From positions 1-64,000 of the forward strand of contig CAZZUX010000005.1 of assembly GCA_964657395.1 (NCBI GenBank): DNA of 64,000 nucleotides. The letters run 5' to 3'. Position 1 is the stretch's first letter. Each line of letters begins with the position of its first letter. This stretch comes from G963692885 sp964657395. GTDB taxonomy: Bacteria; Acidobacteriota; Terriglobia; Terriglobales; Acidobacteriaceae. Shown here one piece after another: positions 36,632-45,025 of the stretch. The position numbers were made by a program, and so were the translations under genes. The notes beneath the pieces were generated by a model. The model searched no databases, had not been told where the DNA came from, and saw nothing but the letters and a program-made list of their open reading frames with translations.

Positions 36632-36820
36632 TTACAGATCTTCTCCCACCCGTTTCGTTCCAAGCTCCGGGCCTGTCCGTGCGACAGCGATCGCGGCTTT
36701 TCCGGGAGACTGGAATCTCCTGTTACAGTAGCAACAATTCGGCTCCAGGGCGCACTTTCCATGTGCCCGCCATGAGGACGAAAGTTTCGCCGCTGCACTG
36801 ATCCATCCTGCAGGAGACAC

Positions 36821-37531
36821 ATGCACCGCGAGTATCACAAGTGGTTTTCTCCCAGCCTGGGCCGGGACATGGAGTTGCTGGTGTTCGGACACGCTGGGTT
36901 ACCGATCGTCGTGTTTCCGTCTTCGCAGGGGCGCTTTTATGAATTTGAAGAGCGCGGCATGGTGTCCTGCATTGGCGGGAAGATTGACGCGGGCGAGGTG
37001 CAGTTATATTGCGTCGACTCAGTGGACAGCGAGAGCTGGTACAACCGCAATGTTCCATCGCGCTGGAAGATTGCACGCCAGATGCAGTACCAGGATTACG
37101 TGATGAATGAAGTGCTGCCGCTGGTCCGGCAGAAGAACTGGAATCCGCTGCTGGTGACTCTCGGATGCAGCTTCGGCGGCTATCATGCGGTGAACCTGGC
37201 ACTGAAGCATCCTGATCGGATTACCGGCTGCCTGTCGATGAGCGGGGCTTTCGACATTTCATTTTTCCTTCATGGCTACCACGACGAGGATGTCTACTTC
37301 AACATGCCGCCGCAGTATATGGCGAACCTGGGCGAAGGCTGGCAGATGGATCGCTATCGCCAGAACAAATATGTTTTCGGGACAGGGTGGGATGATCAAT
37401 GCCTACAGCAAAATCGGCATCTTGCCGGCATCATGCAGGCGAAGGGGATCCCGGTACAGCTGGCGATTTGGGATGAGTGGAACAGCCATGACTGGCCGAC
37501 ATGGCAGCGGATGATGCAGCAGTTTCTTTAG
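36821..37531 (+). CDS. esterase family alpha/beta-hydrolase (COG4947-like)
   Basis: 236 aa. MHREYHKWFSPSLGRDMELLVFGHAGLPIVVFPSSQGRFYEFE and TLGCSFGGYHAVNLALKHPDRITGCLSMSGAFD show a serine nucleophile elbow (G-C-S-F-G-G) in a short alpha/beta-hydrolase. EWNSHDWPTW near the end probably carries the catalytic His. I recall this family beside ATP-grasp and COG2170 ligase genes in other genomes; that neighbourhood claim is from memory and not verified. Confidence 0.82.
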   Translation: MHREYHKWFSPSLGRDMELLVFGHAGLPIVVFPSSQGRFYEFEERGMVSCIGGKIDAGEVQLYCVDSVDSESWYNRNVPSRWKIARQMQYQDYVMNEVLPLVRQKNWNPLLVTLGCSFGGYHAVNLALKHPDRITGCLSMSGAFDISFFLHGYHDEDVYFNMPPQYMANLGEGWQMDRYRQNKYVFGTGWDDQCLQQNRHLAGIMQAKGIPVQLAIWDEWNSHDWPTWQRMMQQFL

Positions 37532-37670
37532 GTACTTGGCGCTACCGGCGGGAGCGGTACTGGCCGACGGGCGAGAGCGCTTCGCGGAGAGACATGCTTC
37601 CGTTGGTCGGACGTTTGCTTGAGGACCGCAATGAAATGTCTTGCCGAAAGAATGGTGCGGCGAACGAAGA

Positions 37671-38183
37671 TCACCTGGCATCGTATGGTTCGAGCCGATC
37701 AAACAACCAATCGAGAGCGAGGTAGATGTCACGGCCTCCCACCTCAAGTCGTTTGACTTCTTTCCAGATAGGTCCTTCACAGATTCGACCAGGCTTCGTC
37801 TCCGGGTCGATCAGCCAGATGTTGGGCACACCCATGTTTTCATAATCGGTCGCCAGCTTTTGGGTTGACGTGCAGGAGTCAGAAGGCGAGAGAATCTCAA
37901 TGACGATCAAGGGTGCCTCGATCAGGACGGGCGGCCACTTGCAGGCGCGGTCAACGATCACATCCGCAAGCGGACCCGCATCGGAGAGACACGCGTCCGG
38001 ATCTCGACGTCCGCTCTTACGTTCCACTCATCTTCGTGAGAGAAAAACAGCCGCTGAGGAGGGACTGTATCCGTGCGCTGGAAAGACCATCGGTCGCTCC
38101 TTCAACTCGCCGTCGAGGTACTCCACGTCTGGGCTGAAGCTGGAATCGCTCAGATAGTCGTCAATGGAGATCACGGTGGTCAT
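37671..38183 (-). pseudogene. decayed Uma2-family endonuclease-like gene
   Basis: The N-terminal part (38183 onward) reads MTTVISIDDYLSDSSFSPDVEYLDGELKERPM, and the C-terminal part LIVIEILSPSDSCTSTQKLATDYENMGVPNIWLIDPETKPGR, both typical of Uma2 (DUF820) nuclease-fold proteins. Between them, fragments FFSHEDEWNVRADVEIRTRVSPMRVRL lie in a third frame. At least three frame changes are needed, near 38065-38070, 38043-38047 (a run of five A) and about 37965. The catalytic region therefore cannot be made as one protein. Confidence 0.8.
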
Positions 38184-38226
38184 TGCCACGGCATCACCTC
38201 GCTTCGAGTATATTCGCCGCCAGGTG

Positions 38227-39273
38227 CTACTTCCCGACAAAGATATTCTTCGGGCAGATCGCGTGCACGCCCACTTTGCCGTCGACTAACTGGGTGATGT
38301 CGAGGTCGACGGCGACGCTGGTGAGCTGGTAGGCCTGGTCACGGGTGAGGTGTTTTTCTGTTATCAGGAAGTTGATCATGTTGCGCGTGGCCATCTCGGT
38401 CGCTTTCACCAGGTCTTCACTGAATCCCATGCTGATGTAGCTGGTGGGTGTTTCGCCTCGCGGCCAGAGTAGCGGCGCCTCCCCCTCTTTCGCCTTGTGA
38501 ACGATGAACTCGAAGGTGCCGGTCAGCATGGTCTCAAGCGCGGTGATGTCGACTTCACCGTTGCCCTGACCTGCGTGACCATCCCCTACTTCGAAGAGCG
38601 CGCCCGGCGCATGCACCGGCAGGTATAGCGTCGTTCCGGCGACAAGGTCCTTGTTGTCCATGTTGCCGCCATGCATCCAGGGCGGCGCACTGTTGTAGCG
38701 TCCGGCGGAGTCGGGCGGCGCATCACCCATGGAGCCGAAGAATGGATGCAGCGGTATCTCGACGCCGGGCGCAAACTTCGCGATCATGCGATTGCGATCG
38801 AGTGGGATGATCGACATCTTGCCGTAGGGATAATCATCGGGTAGAAAGCCGCGGCCCGCGCCGAAGCCATTGCAGGCCCATGGCACATCGATGTCGATCT
38901 TGTGGATGCGGACCTCCAGCACATCCCCCGGCTGCGCTTCGGCGACCGCGATTGGACCTGTGAGGATGTGGCCGCCTGGCCCCTTGTCGATATCCTTCGC
39001 TGCGAAAAGATCCGTCACATCCTGCGGAATGTCAGTCGCAGCGACGCCACCATCTTTGAGTCGCTCCGGCGAGCCGCAGGTGGACAGCGTGTGCACTTTG
39101 ACAGTGTCTCCGCTGTGGATTGTCAATGCCGGCTTAGCCTTTGCCCAGTAGTATCCCCATGCAACGGTAGTCGGTGTGACGTCCAGCGTCTGCTGGGCGA
39201 GCGAGACTGCCGGAGCCAGTATCAGCATGGACGAAAGAAGCAGCGAAGTAAGCGGGATGTGACGCGTGCGCAT
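38227..39273 (-). CDS. secreted acetamidase/formamidase family protein
   Basis: 348 aa. A signal peptide (residues 1-26, ending SLAQQ) precedes an acetamidase/formamidase (FmdA/AmdA) fold: ALTIHSGDTVKVHTLSTCG, GPIAVAEAQPGDVLEVRI, GKMSIIPLDR, HPFFGSMGDAPP, HGGNMDNKDLVAGTTLYLPVHAPGALFEVGDGHAGQGNGEVD. Expected to hydrolyse short-chain amides with metal help. The export signal is unusual for cytoplasmic formamidases but common in acidobacterial homologues as I remember them. On minus, 44 bp upstream of the Uma2 remnant start. Confidence 0.87.
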   Translation of the reverse strand: MRTRHIPLTSLLLSSMLILAPAVSLAQQTLDVTPTTVAWGYYWAKAKPALTIHSGDTVKVHTLSTCGSPERLKDGGVAATDIPQDVTDLFAAKDIDKGPGGHILTGPIAVAEAQPGDVLEVRIHKIDIDVPWACNGFGAGRGFLPDDYPYGKMSIIPLDRNRMIAKFAPGVEIPLHPFFGSMGDAPPDSAGRYNSAPPWMHGGNMDNKDLVAGTTLYLPVHAPGALFEVGDGHAGQGNGEVDITALETMLTGTFEFIVHKAKEGEAPLLWPRGETPTSYISMGFSEDLVKATEMATRNMINFLITEKHLTRDQAYQLTSVAVDLDITQLVDGKVGVHAICPKNIFVGK

Positions 39274-39456
39274 TCGTGGATACTACAGCACTATCCGGGG
39301 ACAGCTGAGTGGCAGGATTGCGCTGCTCGCGTGGGTGGGCTATGTTGGCTCTTGTAAGTCGATGCGGGCATGCGGCACAGCGGAAATCCAGTTGACACCC
39401 GGGAGCACGCAGCTTCGAATCAGATGGAAGATGACCACGTGAATGGGAGAAATGGC

Positions 39457-40500
39457 GTGAAGACTATCGGCGTGCTGTTCGGCATGGAGAACTCATTTCC
39501 AGGGGCACTGGTAGAACGCATCCGAGCCATGAAGGTGGACGGCATTACGGCCGAGCCTGTGCATGTTGGCGGAGTTCACCTGGACAAGCCGGCTCCGTAT
39601 GCCGTGATCGTTGATCGTATCTCACACGACATCCCGTTCTATCGTGCGTACCTGAAGCATGCAGCGATCCATGGCACTGCGATTATCAATAATCCATTCT
39701 GGTGGTCGGCAGACGACAAGTTTTTCAACTGTGCGCTCGCCGAAAAAGTAGGTGTGGCTGTACCCCGAACAGTAATTCTTCCGCATAAGCATTTTCCGCC
39801 GGGTACGACAGAACGCTCCATGCGGAACCTCGAATTTCCGTTGGACTGGCATGGCATCTTCGACTACATCGGCTTTCCCGCATTCCTCAAGCCTGTGGAT
39901 GGCGGCGGGTGGCGCGACGTGCATCATGTGCACAGTCCTGAAGAGTTCTTCCGCGCCTACGATCATAGTCGTGACCTTTGCATGATGTACCAGCGTGCAG
40001 TTAACTTTGACGAGTATTTCCGCTGCTATGTAGTCGGTCAGCAGAAAGTACATATTATGCCGTACGATCCGCGACGGCCTCATCATGAGCGCTACTACAC
40101 GCAGGGCCGAACCTTCGACAAGAAACTGCTGGCGCGTGTGGAGAGCGATGCGCTGGCGTTGTGCCAGGCCCTCGGCTATGACCTGAATACTGTCGAGTTT
40201 GCGGTGGAAGACGGAGTGCCGTATGCCATCGACTTCATGAACCCGGCGCCGGATGCCGACCGTGAATCTGTAGGTGAAGATAATTTTGAGTGGATTGTGA
40301 ATGCAGTTGCGGAACTGGCAGTTGCGCGTGCCCAGGAAGCATCCAGGCCGGCAGAGTTCCACTGGGGCGATTTTCTTCAGGGCAAGAAGAAGCCGGAGAA
40401 GATCCGCAAGAAGCTGGCGAAGAAGGCGGAGGCATCAGCCCCGGCCAAGTTGCCGAAAGCTGCCACGAAAAAAACAGGAAGCAAAAAGAAGTCAGAATAG
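39457..40500 (+). CDS. ATP-grasp ligase with lysine-rich C-terminal tail
   Basis: 347 aa. The N-terminal domain (MKTIGVLFGMENSFPGALVERIRAM) leads to an ATP-grasp fold with a phosphate-binding lysine at 145 (FPAFLKPVDGGGW) and a metal-binding end DFMNPAPDAD near residue 275. The last about 37 residues are almost only Lys, Ala and Pro, like a nucleic-acid or polyanion-binding tail. GTG 39457 follows GGGAGA by 6 nt and starts at the conserved KTIGVL; an ATG at 39424 is weaker. A YbdK-type ligase follows 61 bp later, so the pair probably works together. Amide-bond formation predicted; acceptor unknown. Confidence 0.8.
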   Translation: MKTIGVLFGMENSFPGALVERIRAMKVDGITAEPVHVGGVHLDKPAPYAVIVDRISHDIPFYRAYLKHAAIHGTAIINNPFWWSADDKFFNCALAEKVGVAVPRTVILPHKHFPPGTTERSMRNLEFPLDWHGIFDYIGFPAFLKPVDGGGWRDVHHVHSPEEFFRAYDHSRDLCMMYQRAVNFDEYFRCYVVGQQKVHIMPYDPRRPHHERYYTQGRTFDKKLLARVESDALALCQALGYDLNTVEFAVEDGVPYAIDFMNPAPDADRESVGEDNFEWIVNAVAELAVARAQEASRPAEFHWGDFLQGKKKPEKIRKKLAKKAEASAPAKLPKAATKKTGSKKKSE

Positions 40501-40561
40501 TCGGCAAACGCGTTTCCTCCATTGCACGTGCTCGGTTCAACCCTTACTTCAAGGAGCACCC

Positions 40562-41674
40562 ATGAAGCAGCCTTCCTTCACGATCGGCATTGAAGAGGAA
40601 TACCAGACGGTGGATCCGGTGACGCGTGATCTGCGTTCACACATCCATACGGAGATGCTGGACAAGGGCAAACTGCGGCTGGAAGAGCGAGTGAAGGCCG
40701 AGATGCACCAATCCGTGATCGAAGTGGGGACGCGAATTTGCAAGACGGTGAAAGAAGCGCGGCTGGACCTCTTCGATTTGCGGCGGGAGATGGTTCGCCT
40801 GGCAAGTGAGAATGACCTGATGCTGGTTGCCGGCGGCACGCACCCGTTTGCGGACTGGCGTGCACAGGAAATCTATCCGGATGATCGTTATGCCCGCGTT
40901 GTTGAGGATCTGCAGCAAGTGGCGCGTGCAAACCTGATTTTCGGATTGCATGTGCACGTGGGTATCGAGGACCGGGAAGCTTCGATCCGGCTGATGAACT
41001 CCATGCGATATTTTCTGCCACACATTCTTGCGCTCTCGACGAATTCGCCCTTCTGGCGCGGCATGAAGAGCGGCCTGAAGAGTTATCGCGCGAAAGTATT
41101 CGACAAGTTTCCACGAACCAATATGCCGGATGCTTTTTCCAGCTGCGCCGAGTTCGATGCTTACGTGAACCTGCTGATTAAGACCAACTGCCTTGATAAC
41201 GCAAAGAAGATCTGGTGGGACATTCGGCCGCATCCGTTTTTCGCGACTGTCGAGGTGCGCATCTGCGATATACCCATGCGCGCCGAGGAGACACTTTCAA
41301 TCGCAGCGCTGATCCAGGCGACAGCTGCGACCCTTTATCGACTGCATGCACGCAACCAGGACTTTCGCCAGTATTCACGGGCGCTGCTGATGGAAAATAA
41401 ATGGCGTGCCGTGCGCTACGGCATCGATGGCAAGCTGATCGACTTCGGCAAGGAAGCCGAAGTGGATGAACGCGAGCTGATCCGGGAGTACCTGGAGTTT
41501 GTCAGCGAGGCTGTGGATGAACTTGATTGCCGCCATGAGATCGAGAACATACAGTGGATTCTCGACAATGGCACAGGAGCGGATCGACAGTTGCGCAGGT
41601 TTGAAGAGACAGAAGATCTGAAAGCAGTCGTCGACTACATGGCTGAAGAGACGAAGCACGGTCTGTACAACTAG
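40562..41674 (+). CDS. carboxylate-amine ligase, YbdK/GCS2 family
   Basis: 370-aa member of the glutamine-synthetase/glutamate-cysteine-ligase fold (COG2170): FTIGIEEEYQTVDPVTRDL is the metal/nucleotide-binding N-terminus, followed by VARANLIFGLHVHVGI, LSTNSPFWRGMKSGLKSYR and IWWDIRPHPFFATVEVRICDIP. E. coli YbdK has weak glutamate-cysteine ligase activity, so the natural product is open. AAGGAG lies just before ATG 40562. It follows the ATP-grasp gene, giving two ATP-dependent amide-forming enzymes in tandem. Confidence 0.9.
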   Translation: MKQPSFTIGIEEEYQTVDPVTRDLRSHIHTEMLDKGKLRLEERVKAEMHQSVIEVGTRICKTVKEARLDLFDLRREMVRLASENDLMLVAGGTHPFADWRAQEIYPDDRYARVVEDLQQVARANLIFGLHVHVGIEDREASIRLMNSMRYFLPHILALSTNSPFWRGMKSGLKSYRAKVFDKFPRTNMPDAFSSCAEFDAYVNLLIKTNCLDNAKKIWWDIRPHPFFATVEVRICDIPMRAEETLSIAALIQATAATLYRLHARNQDFRQYSRALLMENKWRAVRYGIDGKLIDFGKEAEVDERELIREYLEFVSEAVDELDCRHEIENIQWILDNGTGADRQLRRFEETEDLKAVVDYMAEETKHGLYN

Positions 41675-41684
41675 CCGAGTCCGA

Positions 41685-41909
41685 CTAACTGTCCTTCCGA
41701 TACAACAGGTTCTTCATTGCCTGCCGGCGTGCTTCATTCGCTTCGGCCAGGCTCTTGCGTTCATCAGCATCCATGCGGCCTTTGGTAGTAGTCGTGTCTG
41801 CTGTATCTTCGACACTGCATTCTGGACAGCGATTGGCGAAGCCGGGTTTATCCGGCCGGAGTTCGAACTCTTCGGAGCACACTGCACAAATTTTGATCGG
41901 TAACGGCAT
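41685..41909 (-). CDS. small zinc-ribbon protein
   Basis: 74 aa. Cysteines C8-x2-C11 and C28-x2-C31 form a classic zinc ribbon, followed by a charged helix (DADERKSLAEANEARRQAMKNLLYRKDS). No enzymatic domain; likely a small protein- or nucleic-acid-binding element. It is convergent with the YbdK gene (10-bp gap). Confidence 0.65.
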   Translation of the reverse strand: MPLPIKICAVCSEEFELRPDKPGFANRCPECSVEDTADTTTTKGRMDADERKSLAEANEARRQAMKNLLYRKDS

Positions 41910-42039
41910 AGCCGCTATAGTTTACGACTTCTGTTCCGAGTCCGAAAGCTGTGACATGGCTCGCGTGATGTGCTGTAGGACGGCGAGCTACAACCGTTAA
42001 ACTGGATGGAGGCTCAATCTCGGGATCTCTTAGAAGACG

Positions 42040-43227
42040 ATGCGTAAACCACTGCTGGCACTTGCTGTCTCTGCTTTCGCGATCGGTACGACGGAATTTG
42101 TAATCATGGGACTGCTGCCTGACCTTGCGCGCAGCTTCTCGGTCAGTATTCCCAAGGCAGGCATGCTGGTGACTGCCTACGCTCTGTCAGTCACTTTCGG
42201 CTCGCCGGTGCTGGCACTGATGCTGTCACGTATAGATCGTAAGCGTGCGTTGCTTATCCTGATGGGCGTTTTCCTGGTTGGCAACCTGATGTGCGCGCTT
42301 GCCCCTTCGTACTCCTTGCTGCTGCTCGCGCGTATTCTTACGGCGTTGTGCCATGGAGCGTTCTTTGGCATTGGGAGCGTGGTCGCTGCGGAGATCGTAC
42401 CCAAGTCAGAGCGAGCCCGGGCGATTGCGCTGATGTTCAGCGGTCTGACTCTTGCGAATGTACTTGGCGTACCTGCGGGTACTGCTTTGGGCCAGGCGTT
42501 CGGGTGGCGATCCACTTTTTTTGTGCTGGTGCCGATTGGCCTGGTCGCGGCGATCGGGTTGATGCGTGCACTGCCCTCGCTGCCGTCCATTCATGTGCAT
42601 ATACGCAATGAAGTTCGCGCGGTGATGCGCAGTCACGTACTACTGGTTCTTGCCATGAGCACGCTGCTGTCCGCGTCCATGTTCTGCGTCTTCACCTATG
42701 TTGCGCCGATACTCGAGACAGTTACCCATCTTTCGCCTCATGCTGTGACCTGGGTACTGGTCATCTTCGGCGTCGGCATCACGCTGGGCAACCTGGTTGG
42801 CGGGCGCCTTGCGGACTGGAAGCAGGTGCCGGTGGTCATTGGCGGGGTGTTGATCCTGATTGCTATTCATGCGGCCATGTACTTTGTCGAGGCTTTGTCA
42901 GTGCCGGTAATTATCGCGATTTTCACCTGGGGCTTTGTGCAATTTGGTGCGAGCGCACCGCTGCAGTTGCGCGTGGTTGAGCAGGCCAGCGGGGCGCCCA
43001 ACCTGGCTTCCACTCTCAACCAGGGAGCCTTCAATCTCGGCAATGCCAGTGGAGCTGCACTGGGTGGCGTTTTGCTTACGGCAGGCTTCAGCTATCGACA
43101 GCTTTCACTTGGCAGTGTTGCCGTGGCGGTGATTGCGCTCGCGGCTGCCGCGACTGCGCTGCGCCTGGAACATGGCGCAACTCGGGCAGGCGTGACTGCG
43201 TTCGATGAGGAGATGCTGTTGAAGTGA
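42040..43227 (+). CDS. MFS transporter (DHA1-like, AraJ/YdhP family)
   Basis: 395 aa, 12 predicted transmembrane helices. LALAVSAFAIGTTEFVIMGLLPDLARSFSVSIPKAGMLVTAYALSVTFGSP and VLALMLSRIDRKRALL (loop 2-3 motif) are typical of drug/sugar-efflux MFS proteins. Predicted proton-coupled export of small molecules. A bidirectional terminator lies 16 bp after the stop. Confidence 0.9.
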   Translation: MRKPLLALAVSAFAIGTTEFVIMGLLPDLARSFSVSIPKAGMLVTAYALSVTFGSPVLALMLSRIDRKRALLILMGVFLVGNLMCALAPSYSLLLLARILTALCHGAFFGIGSVVAAEIVPKSERARAIALMFSGLTLANVLGVPAGTALGQAFGWRSTFFVLVPIGLVAAIGLMRALPSLPSIHVHIRNEVRAVMRSHVLLVLAMSTLLSASMFCVFTYVAPILETVTHLSPHAVTWVLVIFGVGITLGNLVGGRLADWKQVPVVIGGVLILIAIHAAMYFVEALSVPVIIAIFTWGFVQFGASAPLQLRVVEQASGAPNLASTLNQGAFNLGNASGAALGGVLLTAGFSYRQLSLGSVAVAVIALAAAATALRLEHGATRAGVTAFDEEMLLK

Positions 43228-43242
43228 TGATGGTCGTTTCAT

Positions 43243-43276
43243 GAGAAAGGCCGCCCGTCTTACGAGCGGCCTTCTC
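43243..43276. terminator. bidirectional terminator between convergent genes
   Basis: Stem GAGAAAGGCCGC (43243-43254) / GCGGCCTTCTC (43266-43276), 8 perfect GC-rich pairs plus an extension with one bulge. It separates the MFS gene (plus) from the secreted protein (minus, ending 43295). Confidence 0.8.
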
Positions 43277-43294
43277 TATTTGGGGTTGTGCCGA

Positions 43295-44311
43295 CTACCA
43301 GCGGTAGATCGTCAGCTTGTCGATGTACTCCTTCATCTGTGCGCTGCTGGAAGAAGAACCATCGAGTTGGAAGTTGATCAGCAGGTCGCCGTGGGCCCAG
43401 CCGAGCGACATGGCAGCAGCACCATGTGCTCCAACGAAGTAGCCCGTTTTGCCATCCAGGCTCACCCAGTCATACGTTACATCGCCGTAAGAGTCGCGGT
43501 GCGAAGCGATCTGGATATGATGCCAGGCATCGGCAGACCAGTTCTTTGGATTGCATCCGAGGTTTGAGGAGTGCCAATGCGGGCTGTTGCCAGAGACCGT
43601 GACAAACTCCCAGGTCCCGGAGTAGCTGGAGCACTGGACTCCGAAGATGACTGTCTTTCCATTCGACATGACCTGGTTCATGTCCATCTCTATGTTCGCT
43701 GTCTCCGAAGGCCAGACGGAATAGATGTAGGTGTCATAGACAAAGTGAGTCGAGTTCTCGTCATTTGCGAAAGACATGTGGTAGATTTCACCGCCCTTTT
43801 TCGAGTAAGAGACGGAGAACTCGCGGGCCGCACCATCAAGCGAAGGTTTGGAGACAGCATAGGACGAATAGCCGGTGGAGCTTCCCGGCGTACCGGAGTC
43901 GTGATTCCAGGCCCAGCGATCCGAGCCGGTGAGGTTTCCTGACGAGATCGCATTACTCGGAATGCCGGAGGGAGCTGCCTGTGATCCGGACGCAGTGACT
44001 TTCAGACCGTCGACAGCGGTGTAGGTGGCTCCGCCGCATTTATCCCATTCCTCAACGACGGTGTTGTGTGTGCCGGATGGCATTGGGAGTGCCCAGTTGA
44101 GGGTATCTCCCGAAACCGTATAGGCAAGTTTGTTATCGATGTAAATGCCCATAGACGCGACACCCTTGTTGCAGGAGGTCGTAGAGCTTGCTGTGAACTT
44201 TGCTGGTGACGTTACCGACTGACCACTTTTGGGAGCGGAGACACTGACTCCTGCGAGCGCAGGGAGCACGGATAAGAAAAATGTAAGTAAGCCGAGAAAA
44301 GTATTCTTCAT
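43295..44311 (-). CDS. secreted protein with Ig-like N-terminus and concanavalin-like C-terminus
   Basis: 338 aa. A signal peptide (MKNTFLGLLTFFLSVLPALAG) precedes an Ig-like module (VSVSAPKSGQSVTSPAKFTASSTTSC...DNKLAYTVSGDTLNWALPMPSGTHNTVVEEWDKCGGATYTAVDGLKVTA), a Gly/Ser linker, and a LamG/concanavalin-like sandwich (IEMDMNQVMSNGKTVIFGVQCSSYSGTWEF... ending MKEYIDKLTIYRW). Presumably an extracellular carbohydrate- or surface-binding protein. AAGG precedes ATG 44311. A long AT-rich region lies upstream. Confidence 0.75.
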   Translation of the reverse strand: MKNTFLGLLTFFLSVLPALAGVSVSAPKSGQSVTSPAKFTASSTTSCNKGVASMGIYIDNKLAYTVSGDTLNWALPMPSGTHNTVVEEWDKCGGATYTAVDGLKVTASGSQAAPSGIPSNAISSGNLTGSDRWAWNHDSGTPGSSTGYSSYAVSKPSLDGAAREFSVSYSKKGGEIYHMSFANDENSTHFVYDTYIYSVWPSETANIEMDMNQVMSNGKTVIFGVQCSSYSGTWEFVTVSGNSPHWHSSNLGCNPKNWSADAWHHIQIASHRDSYGDVTYDWVSLDGKTGYFVGAHGAAAMSLGWAHGDLLINFQLDGSSSSSAQMKEYIDKLTIYRW

Positions 44312-45025
44312 TCGTCTGCCTTGAAAGAAATCATTCAGGTTCGCTTCCAACTTGGCCGCTGATGGAAGATCGTTCCTTGCGATGTTTGTCACCGGGTTGA
44401 TCTGCAAGCCGCGGACGCCTGGCGTCCTGTTGCTTAAGTCAACCTCTTCGTGCATCGGGTAAAAAATCCAGAACTTTACTAATTCGGACTAACGTTGGTA
44501 ATGCCGACTATCCGGCTTGCCTTCGATGCATCCTTGCAAGTTATAGATTTCGCCCCTGTTAGGCAGATAAAGGGAAGTTGTTTCTAGGCGGATAATACAC
44601 AAAACTCCTCACGAAAAAAGTCTTAAGTTGCTTAGTTTTCGGAAAAAAATTTTCGACAAGCAACCTTTTAGAAAATTTGTGCAAGAACTTCTCGAAGCGG
44701 AAAATTACTTCCCTGGAAGTCGGTCGTAATTACGTAGAAGTCCCGTTGCGGCACTCAGCTGCGCAGTCGTGCTGCCAAGCGTGCTTCACGTCTCGCGCCT
44801 CGTGAGTTTGAGTATGTGAGTTGAACACTGAAGCGGACAGGGTGAAGCTGAGATGATCCGTGCTGGAAGAAATTACACCCTTGTTGCTCCAGGGCGCCAC
44901 GCATAGGCGCACAATTTTCTACAAATAAGCCTGTAACTGTTACGAATTGTCGCTGTACAAGCAGACTAATTTTCGCGGAGTGGAGCACCTGCGATGCTCA
45001 GCGTCCTCCGCGACATCGGGGTGGA
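44312..45025. other. 714-bp non-coding region, AT-rich in part
   Basis: No credible gene. Between about 44560 and 44760 the composition is clearly more AT-rich than the surroundings, with A/T runs. A perfect palindrome GGACGCC-T-GGCGTCC lies at 44413-44427 in the leader of the secreted protein, and a nested hairpin (CGCGGAG/CTCCGCG enclosing GAGCA/TGCTC, 44974-45012) lies just past the efp-like stop. Confidence 0.6.
44974..45012 (-). terminator. nested hairpin after the EF-P-like gene
   Basis: Outer stem CGCGGAG/CTCCGCG (7 bp) and inner stem GAGCA/TGCTC, immediately downstream of the EF-P-like gene (stop at 45026). No T-run follows on minus, so it may be an RNA 3' stabiliser or a rho-type end rather than an intrinsic terminator. 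Confidence 0.4.

Noticed and set aside
44730..44912. 60-aa minus-strand frame in the AT-rich region
   Set aside because: No ribosome-binding site, no motif, poor composition.
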